From JAHEME01 sp034435035 (lineage in GTDB: Bacteria; Chloroflexota; Anaerolineae; Aggregatilineales; UBA3940): a DNA stretch of 64,000 nucleotides. Made by a program: the position numbers and the translations under genes. This document shows, piece by piece, positions 33,373 to 43,447 of this stretch (position 1 is the stretch's first letter; each line of letters opens with the position of its first letter). The stretch lies in NCBI GenBank assembly GCA_034435035.1, contig DAOTXW010000085.1:1-64000 (forward strand), read 5' to 3'. The notes beneath the pieces are model-generated. The model was not told the DNA's origin, searched no databases, and saw nothing but the letters and a program-made list of their open reading frames with translations.

Positions 33373-33783
33373 TCAGAACAGGCGGATGCCATACAGATTT
33401 TCCAGCGCGTGGCTGCCCATGGTGACGAAGGCGGGAGCATACAGCAGAGCGGTCAGGGCAAAAACGGCCAGAGTGAAGGCGCGCTGGTACTTCCACAGGC
33501 TGGGCCTGGCATCCATGATGGTGATCCGCAGGCCGTTCAGGCCGTGGTAGATCACCGCCAGCATCAGCAGCAGCTCGCCGATCTGGAAGGGCAGCGACCG
33601 GTAGATGGCGATCGCATGGCCATAGCCGCGGGGCCAGAAGTATACCCATGACGTATCGATGACGTGGGTGATGAAGAACAGCAACGTCCCCAGCCCCGCC
33701 AGCCGGTGTCCGGCCCAGGCGAGCTGTCCTTCACGCCCGCGGTAACGAAGGCCCTCGCGGATGGTGTCAACAAGCGTGGTCAT
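33373..33783 (-). CDS. sdhC: Succinate dehydrogenase membrane subunit, SdhC-like
   Basis: The 136-residue protein has three transmembrane helices with HRLAGLGTLLFFITHVID in the first and YHGLNGLRI in the second, matching the SdhC cytochrome b signature (two candidate heme-binding His). It is the first gene of the sdhCDAB operon. Confidence 0.88.
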   Translation of the reverse strand: MTTLVDTIREGLRYRGREGQLAWAGHRLAGLGTLLFFITHVIDTSWVYFWPRGYGHAIAIYRSLPFQIGELLLMLAVIYHGLNGLRITIMDARPSLWKYQRAFTLAVFALTALLYAPAFVTMGSHALENLYGIRLF

Positions 33784-33870
33784 GCCGTAGTTCCCTTCTT
33801 CAACAGTGATCAGAGGCGTAGAATCACAGGCGGATATGGATGCGGTTTAAATAGCCGACCGTTACCATCG

Positions 33871-33876
33871 ATTATA
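33871..33876 (-). promoter_or_regulatory. Candidate -10 of the sdh operon
   Basis: ATTATA on the plus strand is TATAAT on the minus strand, 88 bases before the sdhC ATG. No TG extension or -35 is obvious. It lies between sdhC and the inverted repeat at 33892-33949. Confidence 0.4.
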
Positions 33877-33891
33877 TCTTGATCGGGGGGG

Positions 33892-33949
33892 AGCAGGCGA
33901 TAGCACTTTCAGCCGCAGCAGCAGGCTGCCAGCCGGCGGATCGCCTGCT
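33892..33949. repeat. 10-base inverted repeat spanning the stop of the HEAT gene
   Basis: AGCAGGCGAT (33892-33901) pairs with ATCGCCTGCT (33940-33949), enclosing 38 bases that can form a smaller CAGCC/GGCTG hairpin. The right arm covers the stop codon of the HEAT-repeat gene. No T run follows, so it could be a terminator, an mRNA-stabilising structure, or a protein-binding site upstream of sdhC. Confidence 0.5.
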
Positions 33950-35132
33950 ACGTGGACCATGTGCTGCGCACCTGGCGGAACGTGTATTCGCCTGCGTGGC
34001 GTGCGATGCGGTAGATCCACCCTCGCCCGTTCATCGGCTCGAACAGGCAGTCAAAGCTGACCAGCCCATCGCCCCGTTCTGGCAGGCTGTCGGGATAGCT
34101 GATCAGGATGCGGGCGACGCGCCCGGCGCTGAGGCCCGGCCGTGGGAGCAGCGGCAGGCCCGCGGGCGGGGCCTCCAGCGGCTCGATCGTCGGCCCCTGG
34201 AAGGTGTAGCGCCATACCCCGGCGGCCTCGCCGACCGGCCCGCGGAAGTCGGGGGGAGAATCTCCTTCATAGGTGCGCGCCACGATCACGCAGCTCTCTG
34301 GCAGGCGCCCTTCGCCGAGCAGATTGTCCAACAGCAGATGTTCGATGGCGACCCGCACCACCAGAAATTGCAGCAGATCGTCATCGCTGGCCTCCAGCAG
34401 GCGATGCGCCCAGTACAGAGGAGTCAGCCGATCAGGCGGAGGCTCCGGGATCTGATCCGGCGGCCGGGTGAACTGCTCGGCCCGTTCGTCCATCAGGCCG
34501 AGCGCCCACTGAGCCGCATCGCGCACGCGGAAGTCGTCATCCTCGGCCAGGTCCTCCAGGCGGGGCCGGTCGGTGTCAGAGCCGATCACGCCCAGTGCGC
34601 GCGTGGCCAGCGGCCGCAGCGTCCGTTCGTCCAGCAGGGAGAGGATATCCGGCAGCGCCATCAGCCGGCCGCACGACGCCAGCGCCATGATCGACTCGGC
34701 CAGCGTGCGCTCTGCAACCATGCGCGAAGGAGACAGGCGGTTGCTTTCGGCGGCGATGTGATCCCGGGCCTCCTCCACCAGCGTCCGCAGCGCGTCGGTT
34801 GCCATCTCATTGGGGTAGGTCCCCAGCAGACGGGCGGCGCTCAGACGCTGGCTCCAGTCCTCTGAGGTCAGGAAGGGGATCAGCACTTCTGCCAGCCCAT
34901 ACCGGTCAAAGGGCACATATTTGCCGGCCAGCACGCGCAGCGCATCCAGGCCGGCCCCGCAGGTGCCAGGAGGCTGCTCGTGCAGGTATTCGATCACCGC
35001 GTCCAGTGCTTCAGCTTCTCCGACGGCGGCCAGCCGCGCCAGCGCCTCTTCCTGCGCCTGCGGCGTACCGTAGCGTAGATCGTTCAGCAGGTCCGCCTGC
35101 GAGCGATCATCCTGGCCTGAGTGAGTGGACAT
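33948..35132 (-). CDS. HEAT-repeat protein, function unknown
   Basis: The 394-residue protein begins with ATG after GGGGAGG. Residues about 15-225 consist of helical HEAT-like repeats (for example ALARLAAVGEAEALDAV and RPLATRALGVIGSDTDRPRLEDLAEDDDFRVRDAAQWALGL). The C-terminal about 150 residues form a distinct domain without repeats, ending in GRGWIYRIARH. No signal peptide. It follows icd by 52 bases and may be co-transcribed, but no functional link is known. Confidence 0.85.
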   Translation of the reverse strand: MSTHSGQDDRSQADLLNDLRYGTPQAQEEALARLAAVGEAEALDAVIEYLHEQPPGTCGAGLDALRVLAGKYVPFDRYGLAEVLIPFLTSEDWSQRLSAARLLGTYPNEMATDALRTLVEEARDHIAAESNRLSPSRMVAERTLAESIMALASCGRLMALPDILSLLDERTLRPLATRALGVIGSDTDRPRLEDLAEDDDFRVRDAAQWALGLMDERAEQFTRPPDQIPEPPPDRLTPLYWAHRLLEASDDDLLQFLVVRVAIEHLLLDNLLGEGRLPESCVIVARTYEGDSPPDFRGPVGEAAGVWRYTFQGPTIEPLEAPPAGLPLLPRPGLSAGRVARILISYPDSLPERGDGLVSFDCLFEPMNGRGWIYRIARHAGEYTFRQVRSTWST

Positions 35133-35184
35133 ACACCCTCACCTCCCCTGGCGGCGCCCGGCAAGGGGGCGCCGGCCGGCAGCC

Positions 35185-36429
<1,245 letters not shown>

Positions 36430-36472
36430 ACCTGCTACTCCTGAGGCGAGGACGGATGGAAGAACGGCAGCG

Positions 36473-36481
36473 ATTATACCA
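36473..36481 (-). promoter_or_regulatory. Perfect extended -10 element for icd
   Basis: The minus strand reads TGGTATAAT, with consensus TATAAT at 36473-36478. The transcript would begin near 36466. The divergent ROK kinase element is 47 bases away. No -35 seen. Confidence 0.6.
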
Positions 36482-36528
36482 CACGGCTCCGGCTGTCAGC
36501 GGGAAGTTTCTGGCCTGTCATCTCCCTG

Positions 36529-36537
36529 TGTTATACT
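36529..36537 (+). promoter_or_regulatory. Extended -10 element for the ROK kinase gene
   Basis: TGTTATACT fits TGn plus TATACT. The transcript would begin near 36544, 34 bases before the ATG. Confidence 0.55.
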
Positions 36538-36577
36538 GCCATCTGCACCGATTCGTCGCGCAGGGAGAAACCGGATT

Positions 36578-37528
36578 ATGAAGAGCATCATCGGCGTGGA
36601 TGTGGGCGGGACGCTGCTGCGGGCTGCTCGCTTCGACGACGACCTGAATCTGCTGGAACGGGCGAAGCAGGAGACGCACAGCGACGAAGGCGTCGATGCC
36701 GTCTTTGACCGGCTGGTGGAAACGATCCGGCAGGTGCTCCCCGGTACGCCGGGCGATCTGTCCGGGATCGGCGTGGCGCTGCCCGGCCCGGTTGATTCGG
36801 CTGCCGGAGTGCTGATCGCCGCTCCCCACCTGCCCTTCAAAAATATGCCGATCCGGCAGATGCTGGCCGATGCGCTGAACGCGCCGGTCTACATCGGCAA
36901 TGATGCGGACCTGGCGGGGCTGGCCGAACATCAGCGTGGAGCTGGCCGCGGGGCGCCGACCCTGATCTACATCACGGTCAGTACGGGGGTGGGCAGCGGC
37001 ATCATCATCGACGGCCGCCCCTTCAGCGGGCGAGGTCAGGGGGGTGAGGTGGGGCACATGGTCGTTGCGCCCGATGGGCCGATGTGCGGCTGCGGCCACC
37101 GCGGCCACCTGGAAGCCGTGGCAGCCGGCAGCGGCATCGAGCGGATTGCGCGGCGGCGGCTGGAAGCGGGCGAAGAGAGCAGCCTGCACGAACGGGCTGG
37201 CGGCGACCTCAGCCGCGTCACCGCCAAGATGGTTGGAGAGGCGGCGCAGGCCGGCGACCCGCTGGCGCTGTCTCTCATCACCGATGCCGGGCGCTACCTG
37301 GGCATGGCGGTGGCCTCTCTGATGATGATCCTGCACCCGGATAGGTTCGTCTTTGGCGGTGGCGTGACCCGGCTGGGGCCGCTGCTCTTTGACCCTATGA
37401 AGCAGGCTGTGCGTGAATACGCCATGCATCCGCTTTACTGGGAAAAGACCCCGCTGGTCATGGCGGAGCTGAAAGACGATGTGGGGCTGACCGGGGCAGC
37501 GGCGCTGGTCAAAGTGATGGCCCCCTGA
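36578..37528 (+). CDS. ROK family sugar kinase (glucokinase-like)
   Basis: The 316-residue enzyme has the ATP motif DVGGTLLR, the substrate motif NDADLAGL, and GGEVGHM with the zinc His. The ROK zinc site is normally C-x-C-G-x2-G-C, but here reads CGCGHRGH: the third Cys is His. The catalytic Asp is in GNDAD. Glucokinase is the most common role, since sequence resembles those more than the NagC repressors; there is no N-terminal helix-turn-helix. It is divergent from icd. Confidence 0.9.
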   Translation: MKSIIGVDVGGTLLRAARFDDDLNLLERAKQETHSDEGVDAVFDRLVETIRQVLPGTPGDLSGIGVALPGPVDSAAGVLIAAPHLPFKNMPIRQMLADALNAPVYIGNDADLAGLAEHQRGAGRGAPTLIYITVSTGVGSGIIIDGRPFSGRGQGGEVGHMVVAPDGPMCGCGHRGHLEAVAAGSGIERIARRRLEAGEESSLHERAGGDLSRVTAKMVGEAAQAGDPLALSLITDAGRYLGMAVASLMMILHPDRFVFGGGVTRLGPLLFDPMKQAVREYAMHPLYWEKTPLVMAELKDDVGLTGAAALVKVMAP

Positions 37529-37537
37529 GGCGGGTTA

Positions 37538-38917
37538 TCATGCCCGTCCGCGCTCGCGTTCGCTGGACGGGCGGAACGCCATCTCGATGGGCGTGCCGGT
37601 GAAAGGGTAGACGGCCCGGATCCGGTTCTCCAGGTAGCGCTGGTAGGAGAAATGCACCAGTTCCACGTCATTGACGTGGAACAGAAATCGGGGCGGATCG
37701 ACGGCGACCTGGCTGGCGTAGCGGATCTTCAGCCGCTTGCCGGCCTTGATCGGGGGAGCCTGCTGGGAGACCGCCTCGCGCACCAGGCGGTTGACCTCGG
37801 AGGTCGGGATGCGGAAGAAGCGCTCCTCATGGATGGATTTTGCCAGTGGGATGAGGCGCTCGACACGCTGGCCCGTCAGCGCTGAGATGAACTCCACCGG
37901 CACGTAAGACATGAACTTGAGCGCCTCGCGCACTTCGTCGGCGTAGCGGTTCATGGTGTAGGAGTCCTTCTCGATTGCGTCCCACTTGTTCACCAGCACC
38001 GCGCAGCTTTTCATCTCCTCGATGATAAAACCGGCAATATGCGCATCCTGGGCAGTGATGCCTTCGATGGCATCGATCAGCAGCAGCACAACGTGGGCGC
38101 GCCGCATCGCCTTGAGCGCCCGCAGCACGCTGTACTGCTCGGGAGCGCCGTGCTCGATCCGCCCGCGCCGCCGGATGCCCGCCGTGTCGATCAGGATGAT
38201 GGTCTCGCCCTGCCAGGTGATGGTAGTGTCGATCGCATCGCGGGTGGTGCCGGCCACCGGGCTGACAATCAGGCGCTCCCGGCCGATCAGGCGGTTGGCC
38301 AGCGACGACTTGCCGACGTTGGGCCGCCCCAGGATTGCGATCTTGAGCGCATCGCTGTCTTCGTCGCTGGCGGGTGGCTGGGGCGGCAGGGCCTCGACCA
38401 CGGCATCGAGCAGGTCGCCCACCCCTGAGCCATGCAGCCCGGATACCGCGTAGACCTCTCCCATCCCCAGGCTGTAAAAATCAGCTGCCTCGGCGCGGCG
38501 GGCAGCGTTATCGCCTTTGCTGGCCACCAGCAGCACCGGCTTATGCGCCCGGCGCAGCAGATCGGCCACCTCCTGATCGGCGGCTGTGACGCCGGTCGTC
38601 AGATCGACCACCAGGAGGATCACATCGGCATCAGCGATGGCGACCTCCACCTGGCTGCGCATCTCGGCCACAAACTGGGCCGAGTCTTCGGCCAGCGGCG
38701 CCGCGCCGCCTGCCAGCGTGCTGAACGTCTCCAGCCCGCCGGTATCGACCAGGGTGAAGGTGATCCCGCGCCATTCGGCTTCAGCATGCTGCCGGTCGCG
38801 GGTGGTGCCGGGCCGTTCATGGACGATCGCCAGCCGCCGCCCGACGATGCGGTTGAACAGCGTGGACTTGCCCACATTGGGCCGCCCGACCAGGGCCACC
38901 AGCGGCAGGGCCGTCAT
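37538..38917 (-). CDS. der: Ribosome-associated GTPase Der (EngA)
   Basis: Der has tandem GTPase domains and matures the 50S subunit. The 459-residue protein shows two P-loops (GRPNVGKSTLFNR and GRPNVGKSSLANR), DTGG and DTAG, and NKWD, followed by the KH-like C-terminal domain with PPRFLFHVND. ATG 38917 lies seven bases after the cdaR stop; the ribosome-like AGGAAGG is 14 bases upstream within the cdaR end, suggesting coupled translation. Last gene of the five-gene operon. Confidence 0.94.
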   Translation of the reverse strand: MTALPLVALVGRPNVGKSTLFNRIVGRRLAIVHERPGTTRDRQHAEAEWRGITFTLVDTGGLETFSTLAGGAAPLAEDSAQFVAEMRSQVEVAIADADVILLVVDLTTGVTAADQEVADLLRRAHKPVLLVASKGDNAARRAEAADFYSLGMGEVYAVSGLHGSGVGDLLDAVVEALPPQPPASDEDSDALKIAILGRPNVGKSSLANRLIGRERLIVSPVAGTTRDAIDTTITWQGETIILIDTAGIRRRGRIEHGAPEQYSVLRALKAMRRAHVVLLLIDAIEGITAQDAHIAGFIIEEMKSCAVLVNKWDAIEKDSYTMNRYADEVREALKFMSYVPVEFISALTGQRVERLIPLAKSIHEERFFRIPTSEVNRLVREAVSQQAPPIKAGKRLKIRYASQVAVDPPRFLFHVNDVELVHFSYQRYLENRIRAVYPFTGTPIEMAFRPSSERERGRA

Positions 38918-38924
38918 GCGTGTA

Positions 38925-40169
38925 TCAGTCGCCTTCCTGTTGTGAGCTTCCGGTGACCACGGTCGCCTCCAGGACCAGCGGGAGCACCGATTCCACCAGC
39001 ACATCGCTCTGTACGACCTGCACTTCAGGCGTGACCTGATACACGCCGGGGCTGCGATCGGACAGATCGGCTGTTACCAGGATGTCATTCACCGGGTTCA
39101 GGTTGTCCAGGACAGCCAGCGGCCCGGACAGGATGACATCGATGGTGGCGGGGGAGAAGGTCGCGCTCAGGCCCCGGTCGAGGCCGATGGCCTGCACCGG
39201 GACATCCAGCACCGTGCGGCTGCTGAGCTGCGCGGCGATGGAGATCAGCACCTCTACGCTCTGTGCTTCGACCGGGGTGATCCCCGGCGGCAGGTCAAGC
39301 GCCACCTCCTGGATCAGATCGTCGGTCAGGTTGGTCAGGTCGATGGTTTCAGTTTCCGCGTAGGGCTGCATGGCGTTGATCGTAGCGGGGTCGCCCTGCA
39401 CGGTGATGCGCTGCGGGGTGGTCACGATGCCGGTCATGTAGTACCCCGGCGCTGGCCTGCCCACGGTGCGCACCAGGATGGCGATGTCCCGGTAGCCGGC
39501 CTCCTGGCTGATCGGCACCACCACGCTGACGGTGGCCGGGTTGACCGTCACCCCCTCGACCACGTTGCCCCGGCTGTCCAGCGCCGTGAGGGCCAGGTCG
39601 CGCCGCAGCGTCTCGCGCAGCCCTTCGATGGGGCCGCTGGCGCGTACCTCGCTGACCAGATCGACCTGCGAGCGCGGCCCCTCGATGCTGGCCATCGTGG
39701 GCGTCAACTGGGGCGCGGCGGCGCTGTAGCCGATCGCCGGCTGGCCCTGCAGATGCAGCTGCACCGGCATCTCGCGGGTGTAGCTTTCCTCCAGCTCGAT
39801 GCGGATATGGCGGGGGTTGGCGGCCACCAGGATGGCCTGCGCCTCGATCTGGAAGTTCAGCTCAACCTGATGCGCGCCCGGCCCCAGCCCGCTCAGGTCC
39901 GCGGTGACTACGATGTCCTCAGGAGAAAGCGAGCGCCACGTGGCGCGCTGGGCTCGGAGACGGACGCGGGTGGTATCGGTATAGGCGTTGGTGATCACCA
40001 GCCCCGGCTCCAGCCCCACCACGTCGATCTGGACGGGAGTCGATAGATCATTCTCCTCCGGTGGGTTCTCTTCCAGGCTGGCGACGATCCACACCGTGAG
40101 CGCCAGCAGGATCGCCAGGCCCATGGAGATCAGGTTATCTCGCAGCCAGTTCAACAATGCTCGCAGCAT
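38925..40169 (-). CDS. cdaR: YbbR-domain protein (CdaR-like)
   Basis: This 414-residue protein has an N-terminal membrane anchor (residues 10-31) and four YbbR-type beta domains outside the membrane, recognisable by repeated P-x-G and V-x-P phrases every 80-90 residues (for example LGPGAHQVEL, YQVTPEVQVV). In Firmicutes CdaR regulates the diadenylate cyclase CdaA. Here cdaA is on the same operon, separated by one membrane-protein gene, which supports the name. Confidence 0.9.
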   Translation of the reverse strand: MLRALLNWLRDNLISMGLAILLALTVWIVASLEENPPEENDLSTPVQIDVVGLEPGLVITNAYTDTTRVRLRAQRATWRSLSPEDIVVTADLSGLGPGAHQVELNFQIEAQAILVAANPRHIRIELEESYTREMPVQLHLQGQPAIGYSAAAPQLTPTMASIEGPRSQVDLVSEVRASGPIEGLRETLRRDLALTALDSRGNVVEGVTVNPATVSVVVPISQEAGYRDIAILVRTVGRPAPGYYMTGIVTTPQRITVQGDPATINAMQPYAETETIDLTNLTDDLIQEVALDLPPGITPVEAQSVEVLISIAAQLSSRTVLDVPVQAIGLDRGLSATFSPATIDVILSGPLAVLDNLNPVNDILVTADLSDRSPGVYQVTPEVQVVQSDVLVESVLPLVLEATVVTGSSQQEGD

Positions 40170-40207
40170 GCGTCGATCTTAGCCTGAATCCGCCGGAGCG
40201 CCACCCC

Positions 40208-42460
40208 TCACGGAAGGGTCGGCGCAGTCCGCTCGAATCGGATGGCTGTTACCCGGGGATAGCCCCCGCGCCCCGGGCGTTCCCAGCGCAGATCGAGGAG
40301 TGTCTCGCCGGGCCGGATGGCCAGGTCGGGGAAGGCCAGGCCGCCTGCCGCCCGCGCAGCCGGGGCGCCCTCCGGCGCGTAGTCAGGCAGATACAGCGGG
40401 TTGGGGATCAGCGTCCCGGACCAGGGCAGACTCTCCGGCATGGGGGTCAGGCTGCGGAAGGCCGCCAGTTGTGCCCCTGCGGGATCGCCCGCGATCTGGA
40501 GCTGCACGGTGATCCGGGCCTCCTCATTGAGTGGGTTCCAGATGATGATGCGGAACGACTCGCCCTGCCAGCCCCACGCGGCATCGCTCTGCCAGAGATC
40601 GCAGCATAGAGTATACAGCACCACTAACGGGGCAGGCTCAGCCAGCACCTCGAAGACCTGTGTGGCGGGCGTCTCCAGCCGCAGGGCATAGCCCGGCGGC
40701 GTGGTGATGCGATCTTCTGCCATCACCACGTAGCGGGCGCCCAGCGCCGCCAGACGCTCAGCGGCGCCGGGGCGATCCGGGCTGCTGATGACGACCCGCT
40801 CGATCTGGTAGATGTTGTCTTTGAGCGGATCCTCGTGCATGCTGTCGATGGTCGGCTGCTGGTGCACGGTCTGGAAGAAGCCATAGCGCCGGCCGCCGTA
40901 AGGGTACACCTGCACAATCGTGCCCGGCGGACGGTCGGCCAGCCAGCGGTAGGCTGTTGCGTCCTCGATCGGCTTCACTTCCAGAGGGTGGGCGTATTCG
41001 AAGCTGAGCAGGGCGATGATACTGGCCAGCAGGGCGGCGCGGCCGGCGGGTCGGCGTTGCGCTGCCAGCAGCGCATCCAGCCCCAGCGCGCCCAGGATGG
41101 CCAGCGCCAGCACCATCAGCGTCACGAAGTTCCCCACACTGCGCAGCGGGGGGGTCAGGGTCAGTGTGAGCCAGGACAGCGTGGGCAGGTTGATCCCGTG
41201 CAGCGGTTCCGCCAGCGGGCGCAGCGCCGCGCCGACCGGCAGATAAGGCGGCAGGCTGAACAGGAAGGCAGTGATCAACAGGATGGCAGCATAGCGCGCC
41301 AGCAGTTCGCGCCGCGCCGGCTCCTCGCCTGAGGGGGGCGCCGGCAGAGCGCCGTGCCGCCACCGGGCGAACCCGATGCCGCCCAGCGCCAGGGCGGTAT
41401 AGGCGATCGGCAGATACTGATCGAAGGAGGTGTGCCAGAACCAGTTCGATGGCAGGTCCGGGTAAGCTGCCGACAGGCCCGGTGAGGTGAAGTCCGGGTA
41501 GGGCAGGCTGTCCAGCCAGCGGGTGATGGCCTGCGAGGCGCCTCCCAACGCCGGGTGATAAGCCGGCGGCAGCAGGAAACTCCAGGGGCGGCTGGACAGC
41601 CAGAAGAACCAGTGATCGTCACGCACCAGCGCGCGGGGGGAGCGCAGCGGGCTGGCCGGCCCTTCGATATAGGCGCGGAGGGCCGGGATCAGCACCGGCA
41701 GGTAGATCAGCAGGCCGATCAGCGCCGCCGCGGCATACAACAGGATGCGCTGCCGGTTGAAGACAGCCCGCCAGCCGCCGCGCCGGTGCTGCGCAGCAGC
41801 CTCCGTGGCGGCAAACAGCAGCGCCAGGATCGTCACGAAGTATCCATAGTAGCCCTGCACGTCCAGCGCCAGCACGAAGGCAACGCCCAGCCCGGCCGCG
41901 GCAGGCAGGCTCTGCCGCCGCTGCAGGCTGAACAGCGCCATCACGAACAGCGGCAGGACCCACTGCTGAGTCAGCCCGGCGTGAGCCAGCGCGTGAGAGT
42001 ACGCATAGGCGGAAAAAGCGAAGATCAGCCCGCCCACGACAGCCGCCGCCCGGCGGCGCATGAAGGGGTTCAGCAGCCGGTAGGTGACATAGCCAGACAG
42101 CGCCAGGCCGGCGATGATGGACAGGTTGTAGGCGAACACCTCGCCGAAAGGGATGGCGATCAGCGCCAGGGCCAGCGTGAAGCCCGGGCGGAAGAACCAC
42201 TTCAGGTTGTCGGTGGTGAATGGAGCCTGCGACAGCGACAGGATGCGGTAATCCAGCCCTTCCAGCAGGGTGATCTTGCGCCACCATGCCGCCCACATCT
42301 GCAGGCGCGAGTCGCCGACACCCAGCGTGGCCGTGCTCATCTGCAGGATCAAGGGGTAGGTGAAAACAACAGATGCCGCTGCAAACAGGGCCAGCACCAT
42401 CAGATGCGCGCTGGCCGCACGGCGTAAGCCCGCCGGAGCAGGGGGTGCTTCAGCCGCCAC
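40208..42460 (-). CDS. Large multi-pass membrane protein, GT-C glycosyltransferase-like
   Basis: The 750-residue protein starts with GTG after GGAGGG. About 10 to 12 transmembrane helices occupy residues 15-560, with a Arg/Trp-rich loop after helix 1 (GVGDSRLQMWAAWW) that resembles the first loop of GT-C family enzymes (PMT/DPM-dependent). The C-terminal about 200 residues are soluble and resemble a beta-rich or lipid-sugar-binding domain. Its role could be transfer of sugar to protein or lipid. It sits between cdaA and cdaR, which is unusual; no substrate is predictable. Confidence 0.75.
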   Translation of the reverse strand: MAAEAPPAPAGLRRAASAHLMVLALFAAASVVFTYPLILQMSTATLGVGDSRLQMWAAWWRKITLLEGLDYRILSLSQAPFTTDNLKWFFRPGFTLALALIAIPFGEVFAYNLSIIAGLALSGYVTYRLLNPFMRRRAAAVVGGLIFAFSAYAYSHALAHAGLTQQWVLPLFVMALFSLQRRQSLPAAAGLGVAFVLALDVQGYYGYFVTILALLFAATEAAAQHRRGGWRAVFNRQRILLYAAAALIGLLIYLPVLIPALRAYIEGPASPLRSPRALVRDDHWFFWLSSRPWSFLLPPAYHPALGGASQAITRWLDSLPYPDFTSPGLSAAYPDLPSNWFWHTSFDQYLPIAYTALALGGIGFARWRHGALPAPPSGEEPARRELLARYAAILLITAFLFSLPPYLPVGAALRPLAEPLHGINLPTLSWLTLTLTPPLRSVGNFVTLMVLALAILGALGLDALLAAQRRPAGRAALLASIIALLSFEYAHPLEVKPIEDATAYRWLADRPPGTIVQVYPYGGRRYGFFQTVHQQPTIDSMHEDPLKDNIYQIERVVISSPDRPGAAERLAALGARYVVMAEDRITTPPGYALRLETPATQVFEVLAEPAPLVVLYTLCCDLWQSDAAWGWQGESFRIIIWNPLNEEARITVQLQIAGDPAGAQLAAFRSLTPMPESLPWSGTLIPNPLYLPDYAPEGAPAARAAGGLAFPDLAIRPGETLLDLRWERPGRGGYPRVTAIRFERTAPTLP

Positions 42461-42541
42461 ACAGCCCTCCGCAGGGAGTCTCGCAGGCAGAAGAGCATAC
42501 CCTGCTGGCCTGCTGCTTGCAACGACGGCGCGGCCGGTGGC

Positions 42542-43381
42542 TCAGGCAGCGCCCCGCAGACTGTCCAGCCAGGCAGCGAGCCGTGAGGAATGTCGCGGCT
42601 GGAGGTACTCGGCCAGGATCATCGCCAGCCGTTCGGCGTCGATATTGCGGATGAAGCGTCCGCCGACCACCACCGCGATGCGCCCGGTTTCTTCGGAGAC
42701 CACAACGGCGATCGCGTCACTGATCTCGGTGATGCCCAGCGCCGCGCGATGGCGCAGGCCCATCTGCCGGTCGGGCAGATGGCGGGCCGACGAGATGGGC
42801 AGGGTGCAGGCGCCCGCGATCAACCGCGCCCCCCGGATGATCGCCGCGCCGTCATGCAGCGCTGTGTTGGGGAAGAAAGTCGTCTGCAGCAGCTCGCTGG
42901 AAACCAGCGCATCCAGCGCCACTCCGGACTCAATATATTCCTGCAGTCCGGTCTCGCGCTCCAGCACGATCAGGGCCCCGTGCCGCCGGCGCGAGAGATA
43001 GCGGACGGCGTCGCTGATCTCTTCGATCAGCGGGTTTTGCCCTACCTGAAGAGTCCGCAGTTCGCCCGGCAGTGGCAGCACGCGGCCCAGCCTGTCCAGC
43101 CAGCGCCGCAGCTCTTCCTGGAAGATCACAGGCAGCGCGACGGCCAGGGCGGTGAGCGTCCGGCTCAGAAGCCAGGAGAACGCCTGGAGGTTGAGCAGAA
43201 AAGACAGCGACCAGACCAGCACCAGCATGATCCCGATCCCGCGCAGCAGCGTGGCGGCGCGCGTCCCACGCACCAGCTGCAGGATCAGGAAGAACACCAG
43301 CGCCACCAGCAGAACATCGAGGATGTTCTGCCAGCTGCGGGGCAGGTTCTGGATTGCCCACAGGATTTCTTGTAAACCCAC
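42542..43381 (-). CDS. cdaA: Diadenylate cyclase CdaA
   Basis: CdaA makes c-di-AMP from two ATP at the membrane. The 279-residue protein begins with GTG. Three transmembrane helices occupy residues about 20-85. The DAC domain has DGA at 177-179 and RHR at 210-212, both required for catalysis. It is in an operon with cdaR and a TPR gene. c-di-AMP usually controls potassium transport and osmotic balance; a c-di-AMP phosphodiesterase is not visible in this window. Confidence 0.95.
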   Translation of the reverse strand: MGLQEILWAIQNLPRSWQNILDVLLVALVFFLILQLVRGTRAATLLRGIGIMLVLVWSLSFLLNLQAFSWLLSRTLTALAVALPVIFQEELRRWLDRLGRVLPLPGELRTLQVGQNPLIEEISDAVRYLSRRRHGALIVLERETGLQEYIESGVALDALVSSELLQTTFFPNTALHDGAAIIRGARLIAGACTLPISSARHLPDRQMGLRHRAALGITEISDAIAVVVSEETGRIAVVVGGRFIRNIDAERLAMILAEYLQPRHSSRLAAWLDSLRGAA

Positions 43382-43447
43382 TGATTGCCCCTCAGACCGG
43401 GGTCGGACACTCCGTGGCGCAGCGTCCCGGTTCGTGGAAAACCGGTG

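Noticed and set aside
43427..43445. Short CCGGTT/AACCGG hairpin after the TPR gene stop as terminator
   Set aside because: Only six pairs and no T run, and it lies inside an operon, so it is more likely an mRNA feature or chance.
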